A program made the translations under genes and the position numbers. Under the pieces are notes generated by a model that saw only the letters and a program-made list of their open reading frames with translations, was not told where the DNA came from and ran no database searches. Source: Variovorax boronicumulans (GTDB lineage: Bacteria; Pseudomonadota; Gammaproteobacteria; Burkholderiales; Burkholderiaceae_C). Taken from it: a stretch of DNA of 64,000 nt. The DNA is taken from contig NZ_JARXVG010000001.1 in the NCBI RefSeq assembly GCF_029892485.1, forward strand, positions 248,001 to 312,000, in the 5' to 3' direction. Positions 1 through 10,131 of this stretch are shown here, one piece after another. Position 1 is the stretch's first letter, and each line of letters starts with the position of its first letter.

Positions 1-1
1 C

Positions 2-673
2 GAAATCCTCTCGGCACGCCGCGTGAGGGCCGGTACGGCCCCACTCGCCGCCTACAGGATGGCCATCGTGAAGAACGTTTTCTTCGACGGCATCGAGCCC
101 GCCGTGGCTACCGCCTTCGAACGCGCGCTGAAAACGCTTCGCGCCACGGGCACCCGCATCGAGGAGATCGAGCTCCCCGAACTGGCCGACCTGCCATCCA
201 TCAATGCCACCGGCGGCTTCTCGGCAGCCGAATCGCACGCCTGGCACCGCCTGCTGCTGGAGCGAAGCGGCGCGGGCTACGACCCGCGCGTGGCCCAGCG
301 CATTCTGCGCGGCGCCGCGATGAAGGCGCACGAGTACATCGACCTGATCAACGCCCGGCGCGCCTGGATCGCCCGCGTCGAGACGGCGCTTGCGCCCTTC
401 GACGCCGTGCTCTCGCCGACCGTGCCCATCACCGCGCCGTCCATTGCCAGCGTGGCACCGGGCGCCGAGCGCGACGATGAATTCTTCCGCGTCAATGCAT
501 TGCTGCTGCGCAACCCGTCGATCGTCAACATGCTCGACGGCTGCGCCATCTCGTTGCCCTGCCACACCGCCGGCGAATTGCCGGTCGGCCTGATGCTGTG
601 GCACGCCGCGCTGCATGATGACGCCGTGCTCGCCCTCGCCCTGCAGGCGGAGCGGGCGCTGCAGAACCAATAG
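2..673 (+). CDS. Amidase signature family protein, C-terminal part (5' truncated by window edge)
   Basis: The frame is open to the first base of the window, so this is the C-terminal part of a longer gene. The visible 220 or so residues resemble the tail of amidase-signature enzymes (GatA/AtzF-type amide hydrolases): a helical stretch ending in an INARRAW-like segment, then a FDAVLSPTVPITAP motif typical of the C-terminal half, and a closing ISLPCHTAGELPVGLMLW segment that matches the usual 'P.G...GLP.GLQ.' end of this family. The Ser-Ser-Lys catalytic centre lies upstream and cannot be seen. It ends 53 bases before a D-amino acid dehydrogenase gene in the same direction, so the two may be cotranscribed. 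Substrate unknown. Confidence 0.8.
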   Translation, partial: EILSARRVRAGTAPLAAYRMAIVKNVFFDGIEPAVATAFERALKTLRATGTRIEEIELPELADLPSINATGGFSAAESHAWHRLLLERSGAGYDPRVAQRILRGAAMKAHEYIDLINARRAWIARVETALAPFDAVLSPTVPITAPSIASVAPGAERDDEFFRVNALLLRNPSIVNMLDGCAISLPCHTAGELPVGLMLWHAALHDDAVLALALQAERALQNQ

Positions 674-726
674 CTGTCCACGCCTCTTCACGAGCGTCAG
701 CCATCTCTTTTACCTCTGAACAATCA

Positions 727-1980
727 ATGAAAATCGCGATCGTGGGCGCCGGCATCATCGGCGTCACCACCGCCTGGGAACTGGTCTCCGACGGCCATGA
801 AGTGACCGTGTTCGAGCGTCGCGGCGCCGCGGCCGAAGAAGCCAGTTTCGCCAATGCCGGCGTGGTTGCGCCGGGCTACGTCACGCCATGGGCTGCGCCG
901 GGCATGCGCATGAAGGTACTGCGCTCGCTGCTCTCCTCGCACGGCGCCATCAAGCTGCGCTGGCCGCTGGGCACGCGCGACCTCGGCTGGATGTCGCGCT
1001 GGCAGAAGGCCTGCAAGCTCGAGACCTACCTCGCCAACCGCGCCCGCATGCAGCGCCTCGCTTTCTACAGCCGTACCCGGCTGCACGAGGTGACCGAAGC
1101 GCGAGAGCTCAGCTACGAACGCAGCGACGGCTATCTCGTGCTGCTGCGCTCCAAGCGCGAGAAAAAGCTGATCCAGCCCGGCCTCGAAGTGCTGCGAACG
1201 GCCGGCAGCGTGTTCCGCGAAGTCGATGCGGACGAAGCCCGGCGGATCGAGCCCGCGCTCAACACCGACACCCCTCTGGCAGGCGCCATTCACCTGCCGG
1301 AAGACGAAGTCGCCAACTGCCGCCAGTTCGCGCTGCTGCTCAAGTGGGAGGCCGAGGCGCACGGCGCGCAGTTTCACTTCAACTGCGACATCGCGCCACT
1401 GAGCCGCGCGGCGCCCACCTCGCTGTCGCTCGCCAGCGGCTCCGAAGCGCTGCGCTTCGACGCCGTGATCGTCTGCGCCGGCCTGGCCTCGGCGACGCTG
1501 CTGCGGCCGCTGGGCCTTCGCATTCCGCTCGCGCCGGTCTACGGCCACTCGGTCAGCGCGCCGGTGCGCGAGCCGCTCAACGCACCGCGCAGCGCGGTGA
1601 TGGACGAGCGCTACAAAGTCGCCATCTCGCGCCTGGGCCAGCGCGTGCGCGTGGCCGGCAGCGCGGAAATCGGCGGCTCGCTCGACACGATGAATCCGGC
1701 CGCGATCCAAACGCTCTACAAGGTGCTGCACGACTGGTTTCCGGGCGCGGCGACGCTGCAATCGGGCGTGCAGCAATGGAAAGGCGCGCGGCCGATGCTC
1801 CCCGATGGTCCGCCGGTGCTGGGCGCGAGCGGTATTCCCGGGGTATGGCTCAACCTGGGCCATGGTTCGAGCGGCTGGGCGCTGTCGTGCGGCAGTGCGC
1901 GCGTGCTGGGTGATCTGATCGGCGGACGCGATCCGGGCGTCGATCTCGAGGGCCTGGGCGTCGAGCGGCTCAGTCTCTAG
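727..1980 (+). CDS. dadA: FAD-dependent D-amino acid dehydrogenase (DadA-like)
   Basis: 417 residues, the usual size for the small subunit of D-amino acid dehydrogenase, which oxidatively deaminates D-amino acids at the inner membrane and passes electrons to the quinone pool. The N-terminus has the FAD-binding GAGIIG motif at residues 7-12, followed by the family's conserved SFANAGVVAPGYVTPWAAPG region. The C-terminal WKGARPMLPDGPPVLG and NLGHGSSGWALSCGSA segments are characteristic of DadA and related DAO-fold flavoproteins. A DadX racemase is not adjacent, so the substrate range is not fixed by context; it lies after an amidase gene. The 3' end overlaps the convergent membrane-protein gene by about 11 bases. 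Confidence 0.85.
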   Translation: MKIAIVGAGIIGVTTAWELVSDGHEVTVFERRGAAAEEASFANAGVVAPGYVTPWAAPGMRMKVLRSLLSSHGAIKLRWPLGTRDLGWMSRWQKACKLETYLANRARMQRLAFYSRTRLHEVTEARELSYERSDGYLVLLRSKREKKLIQPGLEVLRTAGSVFREVDADEARRIEPALNTDTPLAGAIHLPEDEVANCRQFALLLKWEAEAHGAQFHFNCDIAPLSRAAPTSLSLASGSEALRFDAVIVCAGLASATLLRPLGLRIPLAPVYGHSVSAPVREPLNAPRSAVMDERYKVAISRLGQRVRVAGSAEIGGSLDTMNPAAIQTLYKVLHDWFPGAATLQSGVQQWKGARPMLPDGPPVLGASGIPGVWLNLGHGSSGWALSCGSARVLGDLIGGRDPGVDLEGLGVERLSL

Positions 1981-2398
1981 GGTCCCAGCGCCGAAGCATT
2001 TCGGGGCTGGGCGGCGCCTCGACCGGCAGATCGGGCTCCGCCGCCGGCCTGAGCCTCTCGGCGACCCACGCCAGCAGCGCGGGCGCAATGAGCGCAAAGA
2101 AGACAAGGCACAACAGGTCCGCGCCCATCATCAGCCAACGCTGCGCGGCCGAAAGTCCCTCGACCGGCAGGTCGAACCAGCGGATCATGCCGACTCCATA
2201 GGCAACGCCCGCAACCCACGCCACGTCGCGCAACGGCACCCACCGCTTCACTTCGGCCAGAAGGAAGATGCCCCAGACCAGGCCCAGCAAGCCGAGCGAC
2301 CACCCAACGCCAGCGATCCACGCCAGCGCCGCCATCAGGAAAAAGACGATCCCCGCGAGCAGCAGGACCAGCAGCCAGCCAAGGCTCTTGAGCTTCAT
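1970..2398 (-). CDS. Small inner-membrane protein, function unknown
   Basis: From the ATG at 2396-2398 the product is 142 residues. The frame is open further upstream, but the ATG immediately preceding a hydrophobic helix (MKLKSLGWLLVLLLAG) is the natural start and leaves room for a promoter against the divergent epimerase gene. Three to four hydrophobic segments are visible (residues about 5-25, 27-48, 60-75 and 90-115), and the C-terminal 25 residues are proline- and acid-rich and probably cytoplasmic. I recognise no family motif. It converges on dadA, overlapping its stop. Confidence 0.6.
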   Translation of the reverse strand: MKLKSLGWLLVLLLAGIVFFLMAALAWIAGVGWSLGLLGLVWGIFLLAEVKRWVPLRDVAWVAGVAYGVGMIRWFDLPVEGLSAAQRWLMMGADLLCLVFFALIAPALLAWVAERLRPAAEPDLPVEAPPSPEMLRRWDPRD

Positions 2399-2429
2399 TC
2401 GTCGATCATAGGGCGGGCAAAATGGGCCG

Positions 2430-3890
2430 ATGCACCGCATCACCTCCGCCACCGTCGCCGACCTGTTCGACATCGCGGCAACGCGCCACATCGAGCAGGC
2501 CGCGGCAGCCGCCCTGCCCGCTCACACGCTGATGCGGCGCGCCGGCCTCGCAGTCGCGCGGCTCGCCATGGCGATCGCGCCACATGCCCGCACGATCTGG
2601 ATCGCCTGCGGGCCGGGCAACAACGGCGGCGACGGCTTCGAAGCAGCGGCGCAGTTGCAGCATCGGGGCTTCATGCCGATCGTCACATTCCTGGGCGACG
2701 AAAACCGGCTGCCGCCCGATGCCAAGGCATCGCTGCAGCGCGCCCGCGACGCCAGCGTCATCTTCAAGCGGCAACCGCCCGCCGAATACGAACTGGCGAT
2801 CGACGCGCTGCTCGGCATCGGATCGACCCGGCCGCCCGAAGGCGTCATGGCCGAGTGGCTTCAGGAAATGGATACGGGAGGCCAGCCGGTGCTCAGCGTC
2901 GACGTCCCATCCGGATTGAACGCGGACACGGGGCTTCTTTCGCACAGCATCGGCGCCCATGCGGACACGGCCCGTTTCTGCTTGACCTTCCTGACTCTGA
3001 AGCCCGGGCTCTTCACCGCGCATGGCCGCGACGCGGCGGGCACGGTGTGGTTCGACGACCTGGGCTGCGGCAAGGGCGCCGAGCAACCGACCGCGCGCCT
3101 GGCGGGCGCTCCCAGGACACAGCGGCGCACCCACGCATCGCACAAGGGCAGCTACGGCGATGTCGCGGTGATCGGAGGCGCGTCCGGCATGGCGGGCGCC
3201 GCGTTGCTGGCCGGGTCGGCCGCGCTGCATGCGGGCGCCGGCCGAGTGTTCGTCGGGCTGCTCGATGCAAGCGCCGCGCCGGTCGATATGGCACAGCCCG
3301 AGTTGATGCTGCGGGATGCCAACGCACTCGACCTCTCGGACATGACCACAGTCTGCGGCTGCGGGGGCGGCACCGACGTCCGCACAGTGCTGCCGCGCGT
3401 GCTGGCGAGCGCGGCCGCGCTGGTGCTCGATGCCGATGCGCTCAATGCCATTGCCATGGACAGCACCTTGCAGACGCAACTCGCGTCGCGCGCTCGACGT
3501 GGACGGCCCACCGTGATCACACCCCATCCGCTGGAAGCAGCGCGCCTGCTGGGCTGCACGGCCAGCGACGTTCAGGCAGACCGACTGGCTGCAGCCCGCA
3601 AGCTTGCGTCGCGCTTCGGTGTCGTCGCCGTGCTCAAAGGCTCAGGCACGGTGATCGCCGGCGACAGCAGTGTGCCGGCGGTGCTCAATCTCACAGGCAA
3701 CGCGCGGCTCGCAACAGCCGGCACCGGCGACGTGCTGGCCGGCATGATCGGTGCCGCGCTGGCAGCGAAGCAGCCGGCCTTCGAAGCGGCGTGCGAAGCG
3801 GTCTGGCGGCATGGCCGCATCGCCGACACCTGGCCAGCCGATGCGGCGCCGCTCACGGCCGGCACGCTGGCGCACCAGGCGCCCTTCTGA
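2430..3890 (+). CDS. nnr: Bifunctional NAD(P)H-hydrate epimerase / ADP- (or ATP-) dependent NAD(P)H-hydrate dehydratase
   Basis: 486 residues, matching the fused YjeF-type enzyme. It repairs NADHX and NADPHX, the hydrated damage products of the nicotinamide cofactors: the N-terminal domain epimerises the R and S forms and the C-terminal ribokinase-like domain dehydrates S-NAD(P)HX at the expense of a nucleotide. The epimerase signature CGPGNNGGDG is at residues 60-69. The dehydratase signature GTGDVLAGMIGA lies near residue 431, preceded by a PHPLEAARL segment. The divergent neighbour starts only 31 bases away, so the two genes share a very short promoter region. It ends 6 bases before a convergent SDR gene. 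Confidence 0.92.
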   Translation: MHRITSATVADLFDIAATRHIEQAAAAALPAHTLMRRAGLAVARLAMAIAPHARTIWIACGPGNNGGDGFEAAAQLQHRGFMPIVTFLGDENRLPPDAKASLQRARDASVIFKRQPPAEYELAIDALLGIGSTRPPEGVMAEWLQEMDTGGQPVLSVDVPSGLNADTGLLSHSIGAHADTARFCLTFLTLKPGLFTAHGRDAAGTVWFDDLGCGKGAEQPTARLAGAPRTQRRTHASHKGSYGDVAVIGGASGMAGAALLAGSAALHAGAGRVFVGLLDASAAPVDMAQPELMLRDANALDLSDMTTVCGCGGGTDVRTVLPRVLASAAALVLDADALNAIAMDSTLQTQLASRARRGRPTVITPHPLEAARLLGCTASDVQADRLAAARKLASRFGVVAVLKGSGTVIAGDSSVPAVLNLTGNARLATAGTGDVLAGMIGAALAAKQPAFEAACEAVWRHGRIADTWPADAAPLTAGTLAHQAPF

Positions 3891-3896
3891 CAGCTC

Positions 3897-4664
3897 CTAG
3901 CCGCGTCCGACGAAGGGCATCTTCGTCGCCATGATCGTGTGGAACAGGACGTTGGCTTCCAGCGGCAGGTTCGCCATGTAGAGCACCGACTGGCCGACGA
4001 TCTTGACGTCGATCAGCGGCTCGATCGCGAGCTCCCCATTCGCCTGCGGCACGCCCTTGGCCATGCGCGCAGCCAGTTCGGTCATCGCATTGCCTACGTC
4101 GACCTGGCCCACGGCAATGTCGTACTTGCGGCCATCAAGCGATGCTGTCTTGGTCAGACCTTCGACCGCATGCTTGGTTGCTGTGTACGCCATCGAGTTC
4201 GGACGCGGCGCGGTGGCCGAGATGGAGCCGTTGTTGATGATGCGGCCGCCCATCGGCACCTGCGCCTTCATCGTGCGGAACGCCTGCTGGATGCAGAAGA
4301 ACATGCCGGTGAGGTTGATGTCGACCACGCCTTGCCATTGCGCGGGCGTCCAGTCCTCGAACGGCCCCGGCGGGTTGCCGACGCCGGCGTTATTGAACAG
4401 CAGGTCGACGCGGCCGTAGCGCTCCACCGTGGCGGCGAAGAGCGACTGCACCGATTCCGCATTCGACACATCGGTCGGCACCGCGAAGGCGCGCGCACCG
4501 GCGCCCGACTCTTCGGCCACCTGCTCCAGCGGCTCCAGGCGACGGCCCGCGAGGACCACGCTCCAGCCATCGCCCAGCAGCGCCAGCGCGGCGGCCCGGC
4601 CGATGCCGGAACCCGCGCCGGTGACGATCGCGATGCGGCCCTTGTTATTGCTTTCAACGCTCAT
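3897..4664 (-). CDS. Short-chain dehydrogenase/reductase (SDR), substrate unknown
   Basis: A classical SDR of 255 residues when started at the ATG at 4662-4664. That start is supported by an AAGGAG-type ribosome binding site nine bases upstream; the open frame extends 18 codons further without one. Visible motifs are the cofactor-binding TGAGSGIG (residues 15-22), the structural NNAG, and the catalytic YTATK with its Tyr near residue 160. These mark an NAD(P)-dependent alcohol/ketone oxidoreductase but do not set the substrate. It lies 46 bases downstream of the RNase R gene in the same direction and could be the second gene of that transcription unit. Confidence 0.85.
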   Translation of the reverse strand: MSVESNNKGRIAIVTGAGSGIGRAAALALLGDGWSVVLAGRRLEPLEQVAEESGAGARAFAVPTDVSNAESVQSLFAATVERYGRVDLLFNNAGVGNPPGPFEDWTPAQWQGVVDINLTGMFFCIQQAFRTMKAQVPMGGRIINNGSISATAPRPNSMAYTATKHAVEGLTKTASLDGRKYDIAVGQVDVGNAMTELAARMAKGVPQANGELAIEPLIDVKIVGQSVLYMANLPLEANVLFHTIMATKMPFVGRG

Positions 4665-4710
4665 GCTCAATGTCTCCTTCTTTGTCTGTCGTATCGGGTG
4701 GAGGTGGCTT

Positions 4711-7008
4711 TTATCCACGGCGGGGCTTGCGCCCCTTCATCTTGTTGGCGGCCTTCTTGACCGCCGACTTGAAGGCCTGCATCGCCGACTGCGGCCCGGC
4801 GGCAACCGCAGCCGTGCTGCGGTCTGCCCGCTGGTCGCTGGTGGTCGCCTCTGCCTTGTGGCGCGAACCGCGCTTGGCCGACGCCTTGACCGGCACGCCG
4901 CCGGATGCGGCACCCTTGTCCTTCATGGCGCGCGCCGTGAGGTCTTCGCCTTCACGCACGAGGCGGAAGTCGATCTTGCGGCCGTCCAGGTCGACGCGGC
5001 TCACCTGCACCCGCACCCGCGTGCCGATGGCATAGCGGATGCCGGTGCGCTCGCCGCGCAGCTCCTGGCGCATCTCGTCGAACTTGAAGTATTCGCCGCC
5101 GAGCTCGGTGATGTGCACCAGGCCCTCGACGTACATCGCGTCGAGCGTGACGAAGATGCCGAAGGTCGTTGCCGCGGTGACCACGCCGCCATATTCCTCG
5201 CCCAGGTGCTCGCGCATGTACTTGCACTTGAGCCAGGCCTCGACGTCGCGGCTGGCCTCGTCGGCACGGCGCTCGTTGGCGCTGCAATGCAGGCCCGCGG
5301 CTTCCCAGGCCAGCACTTCCTTGGTGGGCGCGATGGTCGCCTTCTGCGGCTTGGTCGTCGGCGCCTTCACGCGCGAGGCGAGGCGCTTGGCCAGCTTGGC
5401 ATGCGCCTCGCCCGGGGTCGGCAGCATCGGCAACTGGTAGCGCGTCTTGGTGAGGATCGCCTTGATCACGCGGTGCACCAAGAGGTCGGGATAACGACGG
5501 ATCGGACTGGTGAAATGCGTGTACGCCTCGTAGGCCAAGCCGAAGTGGCCGCTGTTGAACGGCGTGTAGATCGCCTGCTGCATCGAGCGCAGCAGCATGG
5601 TGTGGATCTGCTGCGCGTCGGGGCGCTCCTTGGTGGCTTCGGCAATCGCCTGGAACTCACCCGGCTTCGGATCGTCGGTGATCGTGAGGCCCACGCCCAT
5701 GGCCTTGAGGTAGCCGCGCAGGATTTCCTTTTTCTCCGGCGTCGGGCCTTCGTGCACGCGGAACAGGCCCGGGTGCTTGCCTTCGGCAATGAAGTCGGCG
5801 CTGCAGACGTTGGCCGCGAGCATCGCTTCCTCGATCAGGCGGTGCGCCTCGTTGCGCGTGCGCGGCACGATCTTCTCGATGCGGCCGGCGTCGTCGCAGA
5901 TGATCTGCGTCTCGGTGGTTTCGAAGTCGACCGCACCGCGCTTGCCGCGCTGCTTGAGCAGTGCCTTGTAGACATCGGCAAGGTTCAGCAGGTCCTTGAC
6001 GCGGTCCTTGCGCTTGGCAGCTTCCGGGCCGCGCGTGTTGCCGAGGATCGCAGCGACTTCGGTGTACGTGAAGCGCGCATGGCTGAACATCACGGCCGGA
6101 TAGAACTGGTACGCGTAGATCTCGCCGTCGGCAGCCACGAGCATGTCGCACACCATGCACAGGCGCTCGACCTCGGGGTTCAGCGAGCACAGGCCGTTCG
6201 AGAGCTTCTCGGGCAGCATCGGGATGACGCGGCGCGGAAAGTAGACGCTGGTGGCGCGGTCGTACGCGTCGATGTCGATCGCCGAACCGGTCTGCACATA
6301 GGCACTGACGTCGGCGATTGCGACCAGCAGGCGCCAACCCTTGCTGCGGCCCACCTTGGCGGGCTCGCAATACACGGCGTCGTCGAAGTCGCGGGCGTCT
6401 TCACCGTCGATGGTGACGAGCGGGATGTCGGTCAGGTCGACGCGGCCCTTCTTGTCGGCGGGACGGACTTTCTCGGGGAGTGCCTTGGCTTCGGCCAGGC
6501 ATTCCGCGGAGAACTCGTGCGGCACGCCGTACTTGCGCACGGCGATCTCGATCTCCATGCCGGGGTCGTCGATCTCGCCCAGCACTTCACGCACGCGGCC
6601 CACGGGTTGACCGAACAGTGCCGGCGGCTCTGTGAGTTGCACCACGACCACCTGCCCTACCTTCGCGGGACCGGTCGCGCCCTTGGGGATCAGGACGTCC
6701 TGACCATAGCGCTTGTCTTCAGGGGCTACGAGCCAGATGCCGCCCTCGTGCAACAGGCGGCCGATGATGGGCTGCTCGGGGCGCTCGACGATCTCGACCA
6801 CGCGTCCTTCGGGACGACCGCGGCGGTCCTGGCGCACGACGCGCGCCTTGACGCGGTCCTTGTGCAGCACCGCGCGCATCTCGTTCGGGGGCAGGTAGAT
6901 GTCTGCCTCGCCGTCATCGCGTTGCACGAAGCCGTGACCGTCGCGATGTCCTTGAACAGTGCCTTCGAATTCGTCCAGCAAGCCGCTGGAATTGACATTA
7001 TTTTTGAT
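4711..7008 (-). CDS. rnr: Ribonuclease R (start codon uncertain, possibly ATC)
   Basis: A processive 3'-5' exoribonuclease that degrades structured RNA and acts in trans-translation quality control. The product has OB-fold cold-shock-like domains, the RNB catalytic centre with [12 protein letters not shown] (clustered metal-binding aspartates), the [11 protein letters not shown] segment, a C-terminal S1 domain ([17 protein letters not shown]) and a Lys/Arg-rich tail. The start is odd. The first possible start in frame is TTG at 7033-7035, which has no ribosome binding site. The only strong Shine-Dalgarno, AAGGAG at 7014-7019, sits downstream of that TTG and five bases before an ATC codon at 7006-7008. 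I therefore placed the start at ATC (765 residues); with TTG it is 774. There is no in-frame ATG or GTG near the site. An SDR gene follows 46 bases on. Confidence 0.85.
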   Translation of the reverse strand: MKNNVNSSGLLDEFEGTVQGHRDGHGFVQRDDGEADIYLPPNEMRAVLHKDRVKARVVRQDRRGRPEGRVVEIVERPEQPIIGRLLHEGGIWLVAPEDKRYGQDVLIPKGATGPAKVGQVVVVQLTEPPALFGQPVGRVREVLGEIDDPGMEIEIAVRKYGVPHEFSAECLAEAKALPEKVRPADKKGRVDLTDIPLVTIDGEDARDFDDAVYCEPAKVGRSKGWRLLVAIADVSAYVQTGSAIDIDAYDRATSVYFPRRVIPMLPEKLSNGLCSLNPEVERLCMVCDMLVAADGEIYAYQFYPAVMFSHARFTYTEVAAILGNTRGPEAAKRKDRVKDLLNLADVYKALLKQRGKRGAVDFETTETQIICDDAGRIEKIVPRTRNEAHRLIEEAMLAANVCSADFIAEGKHPGLFRVHEGPTPEKKEILRGYLKAMGVGLTITDDPKPGEFQAIAEATKERPDAQQIHTMLLRSMQQAIYTPFNSGHFGLAYEAYTHFTSPIRRYPDLLVHRVIKAILTKTRYQLPMLPTPGEAHAKLAKRLASRVKAPTTKPQKATIAPTKEVLAWEAAGLHCSANERRADEASRDVEAWLKCKYMREHLGEEYGGVVTAATTFGIFVTLDAMYVEGLVHITELGGEYFKFDEMRQELRGERTGIRYAIGTRVRVQVSRVDLDGRKIDFRLVREGEDLTARAMKDKGAASGGVPVKASAKRGSRHKAEATTSDQRADRSTAAVAAGPQSAMQAFKSAVKKAANKMKGRKPRRG

Positions 7009-7062
7009 ATGATCTCCTTCTTTCCTGAAATTCAAAACGTACCTGCTTTTGCAGTTACGTGG

Positions 7063-7147
<85 letters not shown>

Positions 7148-7183
7148 AGTTTAAACAGACCCTCATCGGGTCTTTCGATTCAA

Positions 7184-7208
7184 GCCACCGGCCTCCGGTG
7201 GCTTTTTT
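7184..7208 (+). terminator. Rho-independent terminator after tRNA-Leu copy 1
   Basis: A perfect 8-bp stem, GCCACCGG with CCGGTGGC, a 3-base loop (cct) and a run of six T residues. It lies 37 bases after the tRNA's CCA end. Confidence 0.9.
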
Positions 7209-7284
7209 CTTGCCTGCTCGAATTCGAACCTGCATCGAATAGCCCACGAACCGCTTCGAAGCCGCGAAAAAGCGGCATCCGATT

Positions 7285-7293
7285 TGGTATACT
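7285..7293 (+). promoter_or_regulatory. Extended -10 promoter for tRNA-Leu copy 2
   Basis: TGGTATACT at 7285-7293 fits an extended -10 element (TGn followed by TATACT, one mismatch to TATAAT). Transcription would start near 7300, a dozen bases before the tRNA. No good -35 is seen at 17 bases, which the extended -10 could offset. The terminator of copy 1 lies upstream, so copy 2 needs its own promoter. Confidence 0.6.
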
Positions 7294-7311
7294 CGTAGGC
7301 TTTCCTGAAAA

Positions 7312-7396
<85 letters not shown>

Positions 7397-7432
7397 AGGT
7401 TAAACAGACCCTTACCAGGTCTTTCGATTGAA

Positions 7433-7457
7433 GCCACCGGCATCCGGTGGCTTTTTT
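7433..7457 (+). terminator. Rho-independent terminator after tRNA-Leu copy 2
   Basis: The same hairpin as after copy 1: stem GCCACCGG/CCGGTGGC, loop changed from cct to cat, followed by six T residues. Confidence 0.9.
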
Positions 7458-7474
7458 CTTGCCTGTTCGAATCA

Positions 7475-8881
7475 TCAAACGGGCAGCGCAATCAGGTCAT
7501 GGCCCTCGGCGCCAACGATGCGCGCGCGGGTGAACTCGCCAACCTTCAGCGTCTTGCTGATCTTCTCGGGCGGCAGCAGCCGCACGGTGCCGTCGATCTC
7601 CGGTGCGTCGGCGTAGGTGCGCCCCACCCCGCCCTTGCGGCCCATGCCGGGAGCCGAATCCACCAGCACCTGCATCGTCGCGCCGATGCGGCGTTGCAGC
7701 TTGGCGATCGACACAGCTTCAGCCACTTCCATGAAGCGCGCGCGACGCGCTTCACGCTCGGCCGCAGGCAACATGCCAGGAATGTCGTTGGCGGTCGCGC
7801 CTTCGACCGGGCTGTAGGCAAAGCAACCGGCGCGGTCGATCTCCGCTTCACGGATGAAGTCGAGCAGATGCTCGAACTCCTGCTCCGTCTCGCCAGGAAA
7901 GCCGGCGATGAAGGTGCTGCGGATCACGAGCTCCGGGCACACCTCGCGCCAACGCGCGAGCCGTTCCAGGTTCTTCTCGCCGCTGGCCGGGCGCTTCATG
8001 CGCTTGAGCACATCGGGATGGCTGTGCTGCAGCGGCACGTCGAGGTACGGCAGCACCTGGCCGCTCGCCATCAGCGGAATGATTTCGTCGACGCTAGGGT
8101 ACGGGTACACATAGTGCAGGCGAACCCAGGCACCGTAAGGCTCGGCGATCTCGCCGAGCGTGCGCACCAGTTCGAGCATGCGGGTCTTGACCGGCTTGCC
8201 ATCCCAGAAACCGGTGCGGTACTTCACGTCGACGCCGTAGGCGGAGGTGTCCTGGCTGATCACCAGCAGTTCCTTCACACCACCTTCGAACAGGGCCTTG
8301 GCCTCGCCGAGCACATCGCCCACCGGCCGCGACACGAGGTCGCCGCGCATCGAAGGGATGATGCAGAAGGTGCAGCGGTGATTGCAGCCTTCGCTGATCT
8401 TCAGGTACGCATAGTGGCGCGGCGTCAGCTTGAGGCCGGCGATGCCGAACGTGCTCGGCACCAGGTCGATGAAGGGATCGTGCGGCTTGGGCAGGCTGGC
8501 ATGCACCGCATCCATCACCTCTTGCGTGGCGTGCGGACCGGTGACGGCCAGCACACTCGGGTGCATCTGGCGCACCAGGTTGCCGCCCTGGTCGCCGGTC
8601 TTGGCGCCCAGGCAGCCGGTGACGATGACGCGGCCGTTCTCAGCCAGCGCTTCACCGATGGTGTCGAGGCTTTCCTTCACGGCATCGTCGATGAAGCCGC
8701 AGGTGTTGACGATCACCAGATCGGCACCTTCGAAGGTCTTGGAGGTCTGGTAGCCCTCGGCGCTCAGCCGGGTCAGGATCAGTTCGGAATCGGTCAGGGC
8801 CTTGGGGCAGCCCAGGCTCACAAAGCCGACCTTGGGGGCGGTCGACACGGTCATTCGTTCGGGGGAGGCAACTTCGCTCAT
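7475..8881 (-). CDS. rimO: Ribosomal protein uS12 methylthiotransferase RimO
   Basis: A radical-SAM methylthiotransferase that methylthiolates the conserved aspartate of ribosomal protein S12. At 468 residues it is slightly longer than the E. coli enzyme. Three cysteines of the N-terminal UPF0004 cluster are at C25 (SLGCPKA), C61 (NTCGFI) and C90 (TGCLG). The radical-SAM cluster motif CNHRCTFC has C166, C170 and C173 and is followed by IIPSMRG, which is typical of RimO/MiaB. A TRAM-like domain forms the C-terminus. The CPKALTDSE segment after C25 favours RimO over MiaB. The first ATG is used; a second ATG nine codons later is also possible. It converges on the tRNA-Leu pair. Confidence 0.93.
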   Translation of the reverse strand: MSEVASPERMTVSTAPKVGFVSLGCPKALTDSELILTRLSAEGYQTSKTFEGADLVIVNTCGFIDDAVKESLDTIGEALAENGRVIVTGCLGAKTGDQGGNLVRQMHPSVLAVTGPHATQEVMDAVHASLPKPHDPFIDLVPSTFGIAGLKLTPRHYAYLKISEGCNHRCTFCIIPSMRGDLVSRPVGDVLGEAKALFEGGVKELLVISQDTSAYGVDVKYRTGFWDGKPVKTRMLELVRTLGEIAEPYGAWVRLHYVYPYPSVDEIIPLMASGQVLPYLDVPLQHSHPDVLKRMKRPASGEKNLERLARWREVCPELVIRSTFIAGFPGETEQEFEHLLDFIREAEIDRAGCFAYSPVEGATANDIPGMLPAAEREARRARFMEVAEAVSIAKLQRRIGATMQVLVDSAPGMGRKGGVGRTYADAPEIDGTVRLLPPEKISKTLKVGEFTRARIVGAEGHDLIALPV

Positions 8882-8959
8882 ATCCCTCTATTGTCCCAGC
8901 TATCGGCGACAGCCGGGCAATCATTGGGCAAGCCCCGCCTTTGCGCGGCCCGGAAGCGC

Positions 8960-9493
8960 TCAGGGACGCTTGATGCCAAAGGCCCCCAGCACCTGCTCGG
9001 TGTTTTTCTGCATCTGCTCCTGCATCTGCAGGAAGACATTCTTCGATTGTTCGACGTAGTTGCCCATGAGCCCCTGGAGCATCGGCGACTGCATCGTCAT
9101 GAATTTCGACCACATCTCGGGCGTCAGGCCTTCGGCCTTGTCGGCGAGTTGGGCCTGCACTTCGGTCATGGCCTGGATGTTCTTCTCGAGATAGGGCCCC
9201 ATGTAGCCCTGCATCGCCTGACCGTAGAAACGGATGATGTTGGCCAGCACCTGCTCGGTGAACATCGGCGCGCCGCCCGCCTCTTCTTCCAGGATGATCT
9301 GCAGCAAGATGCTGCGCGTGAGGTCGTCGCCGGTCTTGGCATCGCGCACCACGAACTGGGCATTCTGGATGACCAGCTGCTTCACCTCGGTCAGGGTGAT
9401 GTACGTGGATGTCTCGGTGTCGTAGAGCCTTCGGTTGGGGTACTTCTTGATCACACGCTGTACCGGTTTGACCCCGGACTTCTTGCTCTGCAC
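8960..9493 (-). CDS. phaR: Polyhydroxyalkanoate synthesis repressor PhaR
   Basis: A DNA- and PHA-granule-binding repressor of phasin and PHA synthesis genes. The N-terminal PHB/PHA accumulation regulator domain is clear from VIKKYPNRRLYDTETSTYI at residues about 14-32. A Gln/Met-rich helical region follows (residues about 90-170), which in this family binds the polymer and mediates oligomerisation. I chose the GTG at 9491-9493: an AAGGAG lies six bases upstream (9500-9505) and it gives a 177-residue product. An ATG nine codons earlier (9518-9520) is in frame but lacks a ribosome binding site. A 3-hydroxybutyrate dehydrogenase gene about 4 kb away belongs to the same PHB metabolism. Confidence 0.9.
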   Translation of the reverse strand: MQSKKSGVKPVQRVIKKYPNRRLYDTETSTYITLTEVKQLVIQNAQFVVRDAKTGDDLTRSILLQIILEEEAGGAPMFTEQVLANIIRFYGQAMQGYMGPYLEKNIQAMTEVQAQLADKAEGLTPEMWSKFMTMQSPMLQGLMGNYVEQSKNVFLQMQEQMQKNTEQVLGAFGIKRP

Positions 9494-9591
9494 TGCGAAC
9501 TCCTTCACATGGACGCCCATGTCATCGGATGATTCTAGGGAGCGGTTTTGCTGCACCGCGACAAGGTTTACCCTGACCGCGCGCCGCACCT

Positions 9592-9960
9592 TCAGTCCCG
9601 CGATGTCGCGTACTCGGCACCGCACGCGTGGCAGGCCGCCGTTTCCGGGCGCTCGTCGGTGGCATCGCGAAAGCGGAGCGGACACTTGTGCCCGTAGACC
9701 ACCCAGCACCGCGGGCAGTGCTCTTGGCCCAGGGTCGGCAGGTAGGCTCGGGCGCGCTGCTCGGCGCGCTCTTCGGTCACCGATACGCCCTGTCGTTGGG
9801 CGCGGGCCACTTCGCGTGCCGCCATGGTGTCGGTACGACCACTTGCGCAATCGTTGATGCCGTAGACCGCGCGCGCAAACTCGATGGGGGCCTGCCGCAA
9901 CAACGCGGCAATGCGCATGTCGGCATGCGCCCGATCAACAAACGTTGATCGCGTATTCAT
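9592..9960 (-). CDS. Hypothetical protein with a C-terminal zinc-ribbon-like cysteine pair
   Basis: 122 residues from the ATG at 9958-9960. The C-terminal third has two Cys-x2-Cys pairs, CPRC and CHAC, plus another Cys (GHKC), consistent with a zinc ribbon. The N-terminal part is alpha-helical and Arg/Ala-rich. No strong ribosome binding site is seen and I do not recognise the family. The frame is open much further upstream, but that part runs antisense through the tRNA-Val region and is unlikely to be coding. It lies between tRNA-Val and phaR. Confidence 0.5.
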   Translation of the reverse strand: MNTRSTFVDRAHADMRIAALLRQAPIEFARAVYGINDCASGRTDTMAAREVARAQRQGVSVTEERAEQRARAYLPTLGQEHCPRCWVVYGHKCPLRFRDATDERPETAACHACGAEYATSRD

Positions 9961-10131
9961 CGGATCGCTGGTCAAGGAATTGGGAATGGATTTGCAAGAC
10001 GGCCAAAGTAGCACAACAACATGGCCATGGTCTTTATCTGCATCACCACAAGGGACGATTGAAACACCGGGGAACCCGGTGAAAGCTCTGTTCAACAGAC
10101 CCGGTGGTTGGCCGGGAGTTGGAACAGAAAT

